A DNA stretch of 64,000 bases from Microbacterium phyllosphaerae (lineage in GTDB: Bacteria; Actinomycetota; Actinomycetes; Actinomycetales; Microbacteriaceae): NCBI RefSeq assembly GCF_017876435.1, contig NZ_JAGIOA010000001.1, forward strand, positions 3,224,001-3,288,000, given 5' to 3'. The first letter of the stretch is position 1, and each line of letters starts with the position of its first letter. Positions 47,602 through 56,629 of the stretch are shown in pieces. Under the pieces are notes generated by a model that searched no databases, was not told the DNA's origin, and was given only the letters and a program-made list of their open reading frames with translations. The translations under genes and the position numbers were made by a program.

Positions 47602-50106
47602 TCAGTCGATCGGCTCGATCACCGGGATCGCTGTGGTGATGACGGGGACGGATGCCGACAGCCGCGTGCCGTCTTCGCGCAGTGCGTCGGCGAACTGGCG
47701 CAGCGACGGTCGGCCAGGGATCAGCGGTCCCTGGTCGTCCAGCGGCACGACGACCTCTTCCTCCGTGGTGGCCACGTACGCCACGTCGCGCACCGTGAAC
47801 GGCACGGGGTCGCCCGTACGCACCTGCACGCGCAGAGCATCCTTCGTCAGAGTGATCTGCAGCGCAGACCCCTGCCACTGCAGCGGGTACGACAGCGAAG
47901 GCCAGTCGGCGGGGAGGCGCGGGTCGAAGCTGAGCTCGCCCGCATAGTCGCGCATGCCGCCGAATCCGCACACGAGAGCCGTCCACACGCCGCCGGCGGA
48001 TGCGACGTGCACGCCGTCGGCCGCGTTGTGGTGCAGATCGTGGAGGTCGACGAACAGCGACTGCCGGAAGTACTGCAGCGCGAGGTCCTGGTATCCGACC
48101 TCCGCGGCCAGGATCGACTGCACGACCGCCGACAGCGTCGAGTCGCCTGTGGTCAGCGGGTCGTAGTAGTCGAAGTCGGCCTTCTTCTCTTCGGGCGTGA
48201 AGTGGTTGCCCTGCAGGAACAGGGCGAGCACCACGTCGGCCTGCTTGAGCACCTGGAACCGGTAGATCACGAGCGGGTGGAAGTGCAGCAGCAGCGGACG
48301 CTGCTCGGACGGGGTGTGCGCGAGATCCCAGACCTCGCGCTCGAGGAAGAGCGAATCCTGCGGGTGGATGCCGAGCCGCTCGCTGAACGGGATGAACATC
48401 GCATCCGCGGCGCGCTCCCAGCCCTCGGCCTCACCCTCGGCGAGACCGGTGCGCTCGACGACCCTGGCGAACTCCTCGCCGTTGGCCTCCTGCGCCTCGC
48501 GGACGACCTTCGCGGCATAGCGCAGGTTGTAGCGCGCCATCACGTTCGTGTACAGGTTGTCGTTCACGACGGTCGTGTACTCGTCGGGCCCTGTGACGCC
48601 GTGGATGTGGAACGTCTCGACCCCGTCGTCGGCCTGGGTGTCGGCCACCAGGCGCGACGTGCGCCAGAACCCGAGCGTCGCCCACAGCCGGGCCGTCTCG
48701 ATCGCGATGTCGATGCCCTCGCGACGCAGGAAGTCATCGTCGCCGGTCGCTCGCACGTACTTGCCGAGAGCGAAGCTGACGTCGGCGTTGATGTGGTACT
48801 GCGCGGTGCCTGCGGCGTAGTACGCCGAGGCCTCTTCGCCGTTGATCGTGCGCCACGGGAACAGGGCGCCCGCCTCGTTCAGCTGCGCTGCCCGTCGACG
48901 GGCGGCCGGGAGCATCAGCGCCCGTGCGCGCAGCGCGTTCCGAGCCCACTGCGGCGACGTGTAGGTGAGGAACGGGAGCACGTAGATCTCGGTGTCCCAG
49001 AAGTAGTGGCCGCTGTACCCCGACCCCGAGACGCCCTTCGCCGGCACGCCGGTGCCGTCGGCACGGGCCGATGCCTGCGCGAGCTGCAGGAGGCACCAGC
49101 GGGTGGCCTGCTGGATGTCGTCGTGCTCGCCGATCTGCACGTCGCTGCGGGCCCAGAACGCCGCGAGCCACGCGGCCTGGCGGTCGAACTGCGCCTGGAC
49201 GCCCTCGAAGGCGACGCGGTCGAGCGAGCGGCGGCAGCGGTCGACGAGCTCTCGAGCGGGCACGCCGCGTGAGGTGTGGTAGCTCACGAGCTTGGTGACC
49301 GAGATGGGCACACCGGCCTTCGCCTGCACGCGGAAGACGTTCTTCGAGATGTCCTCCTCGATGAGCGTGCGCGAGGTGTATTCGTTCTCGGTCTCGATGA
49401 TGTGGTCGGCGACGACCGCCACCGTCATGCCCGATGCCGCGACCGAGTACGACAGAGCGGATCGGAGTCCGTCCTGCCAGTGCTCGGCGGGCTCGAGCAC
49501 GCGCTCGGCGATCTTCTCGGCCTTGCGGGGGTCGAACCCGCCCTTCGCCTGGTTCGGTGTGCCCGCGTACACGCCGGCCCCGTCCTGACGGTTGATCATC
49601 TGGCAGCTGATCGTGACCGGTGCGTCGGCGTTCTCGACGACGACCTCGAGGCGGAGCACTGCGAGGTGTCGCTCCTCGAAGCTGACGATGCGCTCGTCGC
49701 GCATCCGCACGCGCTTGCCCGAAGGTGTCTCCCACACCACGACGCGCTCGAGCACGCCGGTGCGCATGTCGAGCGTGCGGCGGTACTCGCGCACGTCGGC
49801 CTCGTCGAACGAGATCGGCTCGTCGTCGACGTAGACGCGCATGACCTTGGCGTCGGGCGCGTTGACGATCGTCTGCCCGACCTCGGCGAAGCCGTACGCC
49901 TGCTCCGCGTGACGGATCGGCCACGTCTCGTGCAGGCCGTTGATGAAGGTGCCGTGCTCGTGCGCGCCGCGTCCTTCGATGTGGTTGCCGCGGAGTCCGA
50001 GATAGCCGTTGCCGACGCCGAACAGGGTCTCCCCCACTCCGTCTTCGGAGTAGCGCGTCTCGATGAGTCGCCAGGGGTCGACGGGGAAGCGGTCGCGGTC
50101 GATCAT
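47602..50106 (-). CDS. glycoside hydrolase family 65 protein (disaccharide phosphorylase type)
   Basis: 834 residues. GH65 motifs: DPWRLIETRYSEDGVGETLFGVGNGYLGLRGNHIEG, SGSGYSGHYFWDTEIYVLPFLTYTSP, and the acid catalyst in HIHGVTGPDEYTTVVNDN (E509). GH65 enzymes phosphorolyse maltose, trehalose, kojibiose or nigerose, giving glucose and beta-glucose-1-phosphate; the sugar is not decided by sequence. Stop-start overlap with the upstream phosphoglucomutase gene strongly supports a beta-glucose-1-phosphate product. It parallels the Rv3400-Rv3401 pair of mycobacteria. Confidence 0.93.
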   Translation of the reverse strand: MIDRDRFPVDPWRLIETRYSEDGVGETLFGVGNGYLGLRGNHIEGRGAHEHGTFINGLHETWPIRHAEQAYGFAEVGQTIVNAPDAKVMRVYVDDEPISFDEADVREYRRTLDMRTGVLERVVVWETPSGKRVRMRDERIVSFEERHLAVLRLEVVVENADAPVTISCQMINRQDGAGVYAGTPNQAKGGFDPRKAEKIAERVLEPAEHWQDGLRSALSYSVAASGMTVAVVADHIIETENEYTSRTLIEEDISKNVFRVQAKAGVPISVTKLVSYHTSRGVPARELVDRCRRSLDRVAFEGVQAQFDRQAAWLAAFWARSDVQIGEHDDIQQATRWCLLQLAQASARADGTGVPAKGVSGSGYSGHYFWDTEIYVLPFLTYTSPQWARNALRARALMLPAARRRAAQLNEAGALFPWRTINGEEASAYYAAGTAQYHINADVSFALGKYVRATGDDDFLRREGIDIAIETARLWATLGFWRTSRLVADTQADDGVETFHIHGVTGPDEYTTVVNDNLYTNVMARYNLRYAAKVVREAQEANGEEFARVVERTGLAEGEAEGWERAADAMFIPFSERLGIHPQDSLFLEREVWDLAHTPSEQRPLLLHFHPLVIYRFQVLKQADVVLALFLQGNHFTPEEKKADFDYYDPLTTGDSTLSAVVQSILAAEVGYQDLALQYFRQSLFVDLHDLHHNAADGVHVASAGGVWTALVCGFGGMRDYAGELSFDPRLPADWPSLSYPLQWQGSALQITLTKDALRVQVRTGDPVPFTVRDVAYVATTEEEVVVPLDDQGPLIPGRPSLRQFADALREDGTRLSASVPVITTAIPVIEPID

Positions 50107-50894
50107 GCGGTCTCCTCGGAGTCGGAGTCGGAGCGGGGGGTGGAGTCGGTGGCCGTCGTGGCCTGGTCTGCGAGGAAGACGTCGAGGTCCTCGACGACGA
50201 CGGTCGCCCCCGCGGCGAGCAGAGCCTCCGCTCCTGCGCCCCGGTCGACGCCGATGACCGTCGCGAACCCCGCCGCGGCGGCGGAGGCGGCACCGGAGGT
50301 GGCGTCCTCGACGGCGATGCTGTGCGCGGGGTCGACCCCGAGCGCCACGGCACCGGCGTGGAACATGTCGGCGGCGGGCTTGGAGGCGAGGTTCTCGCGC
50401 TCGGCCACGACCCCGTCGACCACGATGCGGAAGAACGAGCGGATGCCGGCGGCGGCCAGCACCTCTTCGGCGTTCTTGGAGCTCGACACGACGCCGAGCG
50501 GCACTCCTGCGGCGGAGAGCTTCTCGACGAGTGCGAGGGAACCCGGGAACGGTGCGATGCCCTCGGCACGCAGCGACTGGGCGAAGGCGGCGTTCTTGCG
50601 ATTGCCGATTCCGCAGATCGTCTCGACCTCGGGCTCGTCGTCGACCTCACCCCACGGGATCTCGACGTTGCGGCTGCGCAGCAGGCTCGCGACGCCGTCG
50701 TAGCGCTTCTTGCCGTCGACGTAGTCGAAGTAGTCGGCGTCCGAGTACGGCGGGGTGATGTCCCAGCGCTCGAAGACGTCGTCGAACACGACCTTCCACG
50801 CGCGCATGTGCACCTCGGCCGTCGGGGTGAGCACGCCGTCGAGGTCGAACAGGACGCCTTCGGTACGGAGCGGATCGGGCAGGGCTTCGGGCAC
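50103..50894 (-). CDS. beta-phosphoglucomutase family HAD protein
   Basis: 263 residues from GTG 50894 with GGAGG five bases upstream. HAD motif I is LFDLDGVLTPTAEVH (nucleophile Asp and general acid Asp), motif II is GVVSSSKNAEEVLAAAG, and motif IV is VEDATSGAASAAAAGF. It should interconvert beta-glucose-1-phosphate and glucose-6-phosphate. It overlaps the GH65 gene start (ATGA), so the phosphorylase product is funnelled directly to glycolysis. It is first in the pgmB-GH65-membrane protein operon. Confidence 0.9.
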   Translation of the reverse strand: MPEALPDPLRTEGVLFDLDGVLTPTAEVHMRAWKVVFDDVFERWDITPPYSDADYFDYVDGKKRYDGVASLLRSRNVEIPWGEVDDEPEVETICGIGNRKNAAFAQSLRAEGIAPFPGSLALVEKLSAAGVPLGVVSSSKNAEEVLAAAGIRSFFRIVVDGVVAERENLASKPAADMFHAGAVALGVDPAHSIAVEDATSGAASAAAAGFATVIGVDRGAGAEALLAAGATVVVEDLDVFLADQATTATDSTPRSDSDSEETA

Positions 50895-50996
50895 AGGAGC
50901 CTCCAGGAGAAGGACGAGGGGTTCCGGCACCTCTCCGTGCCACTGTGCAAGCGTAGTGCGGCACGGCATCGCCGGTAACCCCCGAGGGCGTGTGGA

Positions 50997-52217
50997 TCAG
51001 AGCATGCGCGAGGTCTGTCTGGCGATCTCGAGCTCTTCATTCGTCGGTACCACGAGCACCGTGACGCGCGAGCCGTCGGTGGAGATCCGACGGATGCCTC
51101 GCTGTCGCTCCTCGTTGCGCGCGGGGTCGATCTCCACCCCGGCGAATCCGAGTGTCGCCATGGCCTCGGCACGCACGGCGGCGGCGTTCTCGCCGACCCC
51201 GGCGGTGAAGGAGATCACGTCGACCCCGCCGAGCTGGGCGATGTAGGCGCCGGCGTAGGCGCGCAGTCGGTGGATGTAGACGTCGAAGGCGAGTGTCGCC
51301 GCCTCGTCGCCGTCTTCACGCCCGGCGAGGATGTCACGCATGTCGCTGCGCCCGGCGAGCCCCTTGAGCCCGCTGCGGGAGTTCAGCAGCGCGTCGAGGT
51401 CGTCGATCGAGTAGCCGGCTCGACGGGACAGATGCACGAGGGCCGCGGGGTCGAGGTCTCCGGAGCGCGTGCCCATGACGAGGCCTTCGAGCGGCGTGAG
51501 CCCCATCGAGGTCTCGACCGAGCGGCCGCCGTCGATCGCGGTCACGGACGCGCCGTTGCCGAGGTGGAAGACGAGCTGACGGAGCGTCCCGATGTCGCGT
51601 CCGACGAACGTCGCGGCCGACTCGCTCACGAACTGGTGGCTGGTGCCGTGGAACCCGTAGCGGCGCACCCGGTGCGTCGCGGCGAGTTCGGCGTCGATCG
51701 CGTAGGTGTAGGCGGCGGCCGGCAGCGTCTGGTGGAACGCGGTGTCGAACACCGCCACATGCGGGACGTCGGAGAACACAGCACGTGCGGCGACGATCCC
51801 TGCGAGGTTCGCCGGGTTGTGCAGGGGGGCGAGCACCGCGAGTTCCTCGATCTGCTCCTCGACGTTTCGTGTGACGAGCGTCGGTGCATAGAACCTCGCG
51901 CCTCCGTGCACGACGCGGTGGCCGACGGCGACCGGCGGATGCTCGTCGAGCAGCGGCCCGTGCTCGGCGAACTGCTCCAGCATGACCGCGAAAGCGGCGT
52001 CATGATCGACGACGGGTCGCTCCGAGTCGTACGAGGCGTCGAGCATCGTCACGACGGCATCCGCCGTGGCATCCGGCCGCACCGTGTGACGGATCGCGCT
52101 GACGTCCTGGCCGATCCGCTCGATGAGGCCGGCGGCCAGCTCGTTTTCGTTCTCGATGTCGATCAGGCTGTACTTCAGCGAGGAGGACCCGCTGTTGATG
52201 ACGAGGATCGCGCTCAT
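50997..52217 (-). CDS. ackA: acetate kinase
   Basis: 406 residues. ILVINSGSSSLKYSLID and the ASKHA motifs HLGNGASVTAIDGGRSVETSMG and MGTRSGDLDP are diagnostic; FTAGVGENAAAVRAE follows. It makes acetyl phosphate and ADP from acetate and ATP, or the reverse. It is the third gene of pta-membrane protein-ackA, ten bases after the middle gene. With acs this gives both high- and low-affinity acetate routes. Confidence 0.97.
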   Translation of the reverse strand: MSAILVINSGSSSLKYSLIDIENENELAAGLIERIGQDVSAIRHTVRPDATADAVVTMLDASYDSERPVVDHDAAFAVMLEQFAEHGPLLDEHPPVAVGHRVVHGGARFYAPTLVTRNVEEQIEELAVLAPLHNPANLAGIVAARAVFSDVPHVAVFDTAFHQTLPAAAYTYAIDAELAATHRVRRYGFHGTSHQFVSESAATFVGRDIGTLRQLVFHLGNGASVTAIDGGRSVETSMGLTPLEGLVMGTRSGDLDPAALVHLSRRAGYSIDDLDALLNSRSGLKGLAGRSDMRDILAGREDGDEAATLAFDVYIHRLRAYAGAYIAQLGGVDVISFTAGVGENAAAVRAEAMATLGFAGVEIDPARNEERQRGIRRISTDGSRVTVLVVPTNEELEIARQTSRML

Positions 52218-52226
52218 GGCCGACGC

Positions 52227-52940
52227 TCAGGCCTTGATCGGCAGGACCTGGAGCGAGCCCTTGCCGGCGGCGTCCGGCGGGACGACGATCACGTAGGCGC
52301 CGTCTCCCTGGGCGGGCGCCGCGAGGATCGCCGGCGGGACCCCCGGGGCGAGGGCCGCGGCGCTCACGCCGGCGAGCACCTTCTGCTTGAGAGCGGCGGA
52401 TGCGGCGGCCTTCGTGGCCTTCTTGTCGAGAGTGCCGAGGTACCCGGCGTAGTGCTGCGCGGCTGCCTCGAACTCGGCATCCGGAACACTGGGGTGCGAG
52501 ATGAACGCGATCGCGACCTCGCTGTTGCCGTTCTTGACCTTGAGCCCGGGGAGCAGCTGACGACCGATCCATCCGCGCTGACGGTAGCTCTCGTACAGCC
52601 CAGCGCCCGCCTTGTCGCGGGTGGCGAAGTGCACGACGAGCAGGATGATGCCCAGCGGCAGCAGCACGATGGGGCCGTACACGTAGAGGAAGCGCCAGAT
52701 CTCGCTGCGACCCGAACGGCTGCCGGTGAACTCGATCGCTCCGGCGTCGAAGAAGTAGCGGAACATGAGCGACCACTGCCAGTCGCTCGCGGACCCGAGC
52801 TGGAACAGATTCATGCCGATGCCGATCGCGCTCAGCACCAGCGAGGTGACCGCGACGCCGTAGATCGTCCTCTTCGGAGTCACGGCCTTGGCGAACCCCT
52901 CGGGTGTCGCGAGCTGCTGCTGGATCGAGGTAATCGTCAT
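52227..52940 (-). CDS. membrane protein between pta and ackA, unknown function
   Basis: 237 residues from ATG 52940 (ATG 52952 is also possible; neither has a good ribosome site). Two helices (TIYGVAVTSLVLSAIGIGMNLF about 25-47, FLYVYGPIVLLPLGIILLVVHFAT about 84-107) flank a short loop. The soluble C-terminal part (110-237) has GLKVKNGNSEVAIAFISHPSVPDAEFEAAAQHYAGYL and an alanine/proline-rich end. It has no catalytic motif that I recognise. Its place between pta and ackA with 10- and 25-base gaps suggests an acetate-linked role, but that is inference. Confidence 0.7.
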   Translation of the reverse strand: MTITSIQQQLATPEGFAKAVTPKRTIYGVAVTSLVLSAIGIGMNLFQLGSASDWQWSLMFRYFFDAGAIEFTGSRSGRSEIWRFLYVYGPIVLLPLGIILLVVHFATRDKAGAGLYESYRQRGWIGRQLLPGLKVKNGNSEVAIAFISHPSVPDAEFEAAAQHYAGYLGTLDKKATKAAASAALKQKVLAGVSAAALAPGVPPAILAAPAQGDGAYVIVVPPDAAGKGSLQVLPIKA

Positions 52941-52965
52941 GCTGGAAAGCATAGGGGCGGCGTCG

Positions 52966-55080
52966 TCACTCGGCGGTCTGCGCCTGGATCGCCGTGATGG
53001 CGACCGTGTTGACGATGTCGTCGACGAGGGCTCCGCGCGACAGGTCGTTGATCGGCTTGTTGAGCCCCTGCAGCACGGGCCCGATCGCGACGGCGCCCGC
53101 CGACCTCTGCACAGCCTTGTAGGTGTTGTTGCCCGTGTTGAGGTCGGGGAAGACGAAGACGGTCGCCCGGCCAGCGACGGCCGAATCGGGCAGCTTGGCT
53201 TTGGCCACGGCGGCGTCGGCCGCGGCGTCGTACTGGATCGGACCCTCGACCAGCAGTTCGGGCGCACGCTCGTGCACGAGTGCGGTGGCGGCGCGCACCT
53301 TGTCGACGTCGGCACCGGACCCGGACTCCCCCGTCGAGTACGACAGCATCGCGATGCGCGGCTCGATGCCGAACTGGCGGGCGGTCGCGGCCGACGAGAT
53401 CGCGATGTCGGCCAGCTGCTCGCTCGTCGGATCGGGGATGACCGCGCAGTCGCCGTACACGAGCACCCGGTCGGCGAGGGCCATCAGGAACACGCTCGAG
53501 ACGACGTTCACACCCGGCTTGGTCTTGATGATCTCGAACGACGGACGGATCGTGTGCGCCGTGGTGTGCGCGGCTCCCGAGACCATGCCGTCGGCGAGGC
53601 CCAGGTGCACCATCATCGTGCCGAAGTACGAGACGTCGGTGACCGTGTCGGCCGCCTGTGCGACCGTGATGCCCTTGTGCGCACGGAGTCGCGCGTACTC
53701 GGTCGCGAAGCGCTCGACCATCTCGGGGTCGGTCGGGCTGATCACCTGCGCGGCGGTGATGTCGACGCCCAGCTCGACGGCGCGCGAGCGCACGGCCGAC
53801 TCATCGCCGAGGATGGTCAGGTCGGCCACCTCGCGCGCCAGCAGCGTCGCCGCTGCGCGGAGGATGCGGTCGTCGTCGCCCTCGGGAAGCACGATGCGCC
53901 GACGGTCGGCGCGCGCCCGCTCGATGAGTCCGTACTCGAACATGAGGGGGGTGACCACCCGGGACTCGGCGAGGCCGAGCTGGGTGGTGAGTTCGGTGAT
54001 GTCGACGTGGGTCTGGAAGAGCCCGAGGGCGCGGTCGTAGCGGCCCCGGGACTCGGGCGAGATGCGTCCGCGCGCCCCCATCACCCGCACCGCGGTGTCG
54101 TACGTGCCGAGATCGGTCGCGATGATCGGCACGGTCGACGTGAAGCCGTCGAGCAGCTGGACGATCGGATCCGGCAGCGGGAACGGGCCGTTCAGGATGA
54201 TGCCTGCGACCCGCGGGAAGGTGCCCGACGCATCGGCGAGCAGCGTCGCCAGCAGCACTTCGGTGCGGTCTGCGGGGATCACCACCACCGATTCTTCGGT
54301 GAGGCGCGGGAGCACGTTCACCATCGACATCCCCGCGACGACGATCGTCAACGCCTCGCGCGCCAACCGGTCGGGATCGCCCTTGATCAGTCGGCCGTCG
54401 ACGGCCGACAGGATGCCGTTGATCGACGGTGCGACCAGGGTACGGTCCTCCGGGATCGCCCAGACGGGCGTGGTCTTCTGCGGGCGCACCGCGGCGACCG
54501 CAGCCTCGATGTCGCCGAGTGCGTCGGGGTCGGCCCGGTTCACGGCCACAGCGAAGAGCTCGGCGCGCTCGGCGTCCAGCTCGGAGAGCGCGAGCGCGGC
54601 GATCTGTCCGACGGCCGCAGGCGTGCGGGCCGTGGTCGTGCCGAGCTGCTCGGCCTGACGCTGCTGGTCGCGGCCGCTGAGCACGAGGAGCACGGGGGCT
54701 GCGAGGTTCGCGGCGATCCTCGCGTTGTAGCCGAGCTCCGCGGGGCTCGCCACATCGGTGTAGTCGCTGCCGATGATCACCACGGCGTCGCACTGGGCCT
54801 CGACCGCCTTGTAGCGGGCCACGATGGTCGAGAGCGCACGGTCGGGATCGTCACGCACGTCGTCGTACGTCACCCCGATGCAGTCCTCGTAGTCGAGGTG
54901 CACGCCGTCATGCGCGAGCAGGAGTTCGAGCACGTCGTCGCGTTCGGTCACCGACCGGGCGATCGGACGGAAGACCCCCACCCGGGGCGAGACGCGCATC
55001 AGCGCGTCGAGCACGCCGAGCGCGATGGTCGACTTGCCCGTATGTCCTTCGGCCGAGGTGATGTAGATGCTCTTCGCCAC
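52966..55080 (-). CDS. pta: phosphate acetyltransferase
   Basis: 704 residues. The N-terminal P-loop-like domain has SIYITSAEGHTGKSTIALGVL, a central DRTGG domain follows, and the C-terminal PTA domain (about 375-704) has RIVLPEGDDDRILRAAATLLAREVADLTILG, MMVHLGLADGMVSGAAHTTAHTIRPS and FVFPDLNTGNNTYKAVQRSAGAVAIGPVLQGLNKPINDLSRGA. It converts acetyl-CoA and phosphate to acetyl phosphate. The long three-domain form is the usual large Pta. It is first in the operon with the membrane protein and ackA. Confidence 0.96.
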   Translation of the reverse strand: MAKSIYITSAEGHTGKSTIALGVLDALMRVSPRVGVFRPIARSVTERDDVLELLLAHDGVHLDYEDCIGVTYDDVRDDPDRALSTIVARYKAVEAQCDAVVIIGSDYTDVASPAELGYNARIAANLAAPVLLVLSGRDQQRQAEQLGTTTARTPAAVGQIAALALSELDAERAELFAVAVNRADPDALGDIEAAVAAVRPQKTTPVWAIPEDRTLVAPSINGILSAVDGRLIKGDPDRLAREALTIVVAGMSMVNVLPRLTEESVVVIPADRTEVLLATLLADASGTFPRVAGIILNGPFPLPDPIVQLLDGFTSTVPIIATDLGTYDTAVRVMGARGRISPESRGRYDRALGLFQTHVDITELTTQLGLAESRVVTPLMFEYGLIERARADRRRIVLPEGDDDRILRAAATLLAREVADLTILGDESAVRSRAVELGVDITAAQVISPTDPEMVERFATEYARLRAHKGITVAQAADTVTDVSYFGTMMVHLGLADGMVSGAAHTTAHTIRPSFEIIKTKPGVNVVSSVFLMALADRVLVYGDCAVIPDPTSEQLADIAISSAATARQFGIEPRIAMLSYSTGESGSGADVDKVRAATALVHERAPELLVEGPIQYDAAADAAVAKAKLPDSAVAGRATVFVFPDLNTGNNTYKAVQRSAGAVAIGPVLQGLNKPINDLSRGALVDDIVNTVAITAIQAQTAE

Positions 55081-55141
55081 AGCTCCACACTAGGTGCAGC
55101 TCCCCATGGACGCGCTGGGTTGACAGCCGTGCGAAACCCGC

Positions 55142-55831
55142 TCAGCAGGGGGTCGAGAGAGCCTCGACGACGGCAGTGGCATCAGCCGAGTACCGCGTGT
55201 AGTACGCCGGATCGAGATTGATCTGCACCCGGTGGATCGCGAGCGAGGGGTCGAGCGACTGCCAGTCGTGCACGCGTGCGAGTCGCTCGTAGAACAGCGT
55301 CGCGGCGGTCGCGGGATCCATCCGCTGCTCCGGGGTGCCCCACCAGTCCTGCTGCTGGAAGAGTCCGATGCTCGTCGTCCGACTACCGTCGGGGTTCGTG
55401 AATCCGCTCGTCTCCCAGTCGCCGTAGTCGATGTTGTGCAGGCTGCTCTCACCCATCGCCGTCATCACGCCGAGGATCTGACCGTCGCGGCCGAAGCCGA
55501 GCGCGGTGGCCGTCTGCATGATGGTCGCGGCATTCTCGAGCTGCTCACCCTGCCACCCCTCGATCCCGGCGTCGGGGTATGTGCTCGGATCGGTGATGCA
55601 GATCGCCAGCGGCTTCTCGTGGGCGAGTCCCAGCGGGATCAGCACCGCGGCGAGCGCGACGACGACCACCGCCGCGGCGGACCAGGCGATGCGCCGCAGC
55701 ACCTTCAGCCGCTGCATCCGTCGCTGGGCACGGCGGCGCGGCGACATCCGGCGCGTGCGCGAGCGCGGACGACGGGTCGGTCGCCTGCGCGTGCGCGGCT
55801 TCGCGCGGCGCGATCCTCTGGTGACGCTCAT
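55142..55831 (-). CDS. membrane-anchored lysozyme-like protein with an arginine-rich N-terminus
   Basis: 229 residues from ATG 55831, which overlaps the rhomboid stop (ATGA) and so supports this start. Residues 1-47 contain 21 arginines, then one helix (IAWSAAAVVVVALAAVLIPLGLA, about 48-70). The outside part has AATIMQTATALGFGRDGQILGVMTAMGESSLHNIDYGDW and TTSIGLFQQQDWWGTPEQRMDPATAATLFYERL, a lysozyme/transglycosylase-like pattern with a Glu (GESSL) as likely acid. Peptidoglycan cleavage is inferred. It is coupled to the rhomboid protease gene. Confidence 0.78.
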   Translation of the reverse strand: MSVTRGSRRAKPRTRRRPTRRPRSRTRRMSPRRRAQRRMQRLKVLRRIAWSAAAVVVVALAAVLIPLGLAHEKPLAICITDPSTYPDAGIEGWQGEQLENAATIMQTATALGFGRDGQILGVMTAMGESSLHNIDYGDWETSGFTNPDGSRTTSIGLFQQQDWWGTPEQRMDPATAATLFYERLARVHDWQSLDPSLAIHRVQINLDPAYYTRYSADATAVVEALSTPC

Positions 55832-56421
55832 CGGCGCCGTGTTCCGCCCCTGCCGACGAACGCGGCGAGGCCGCCGCCGATCGCGCCGAACAGGTGGGCC
55901 TGCCATGAGATGCCCTCACGCACCCCGACGACGCCGGCCAGCATGGACCCGCCGTAGAGTCCGATGACCACGAGGGCGATCACCGCATAGAGCACGCGGT
56001 GCGCCACTCGGCCGGGGGCGAACACCCGCATCAGGGTGTAGCCGAAGTATCCGAAGACGAGCCCGGAGGCGCCGACGGTCAGAGTTCCCGGCGCGTTGAC
56101 GAGCCAGGTACCGAGGCCGCCGATCACGGCGGCGAACGCGGTCACCGCCCAGAAGCGACGCGGCCCTTCGACCGCGACGAGGCAGCCGAGCACGAGCAGG
56201 GGCACGGTGTTGCCGATCAGATGCGCCCAGTCGGCGTGCAGCAGGGGCCCGACGAGGATGCCGCCGAGACCGGAGAGATCCCAGGAGCGGAGCCCGAAGC
56301 CGGTGAAGGATCCGGGCAGGATCGCATCGGCGAGCTGGACGATCCACATGAGGGCGACCAGCAGGACAGGAGACGCGAACCGACCCAGAGCGCTCGAGCG
56401 CGGGGCGTCGGCGGTGCTCAT
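55828..56421 (-). CDS. rhomboid intramembrane serine protease
   Basis: 197 residues from ATG 56421. About six helices. Rhomboid motifs: HADWAHLIGNTVPL, the catalytic serine in GASGLVFGYFGY (S119) and histidine in QAHLFGAIGGG (H176). It cuts membrane proteins within or near the helix. The overlap with the lysozyme-like protein suggests that this neighbour could be a substrate or partner. It is downstream of the SRP RNA on the same strand. Confidence 0.93.
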   Translation of the reverse strand: MSTADAPRSSALGRFASPVLLVALMWIVQLADAILPGSFTGFGLRSWDLSGLGGILVGPLLHADWAHLIGNTVPLLVLGCLVAVEGPRRFWAVTAFAAVIGGLGTWLVNAPGTLTVGASGLVFGYFGYTLMRVFAPGRVAHRVLYAVIALVVIGLYGGSMLAGVVGVREGISWQAHLFGAIGGGLAAFVGRGGTRRR

Positions 56422-56481
56422 CACGTCTGACCTTGTCACGTCACGATCCTGGCAGGACTGCCCCGGAGGACGCTGACAAAA

Positions 56482-56577
56482 AGAAAGTGACCCTCCGCGC
56501 ACCCAGCAGAGCCCGGTTACCCTTGCTGCGTTTCCGCCCTGGGGGAATTGGCCTGGATGCCGCCACGCGGAGAGCCG
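56482..56577 (-). ncRNA. ffs: signal recognition particle RNA (4.5S type)
   Basis: On the minus strand the diagnostic apical motif CAGGGCGGAAACGCAGCAAGG is present (GGAA tetraloop and the symmetric-loop AGCAAGG), flanked by GCTCTCCGCG (5-prime) and GCGCGGAGGG (3-prime) that pair in the long stem. TTTCTTTTT follows as a terminator. It is about 95 nt, the small bacterial form; exact ends are approximate. TAGACT (56589-56584) is a candidate -10. The RNA acts with Ffh in membrane targeting. Confidence 0.92.
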
Positions 56578-56629
56578 TCGACAAGTCTAGCCGATGTCCG
56601 CCCGTGCTCTTTGACAGACTGGGCAGGTC

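Noticed and set aside
52888..55221. Plus-strand frame of nearly 780 codons opposite pta
   Set aside because: Pta is certain from motifs; this frame has Arg/Asp/His/Gly-rich composition typical of antisense frames.
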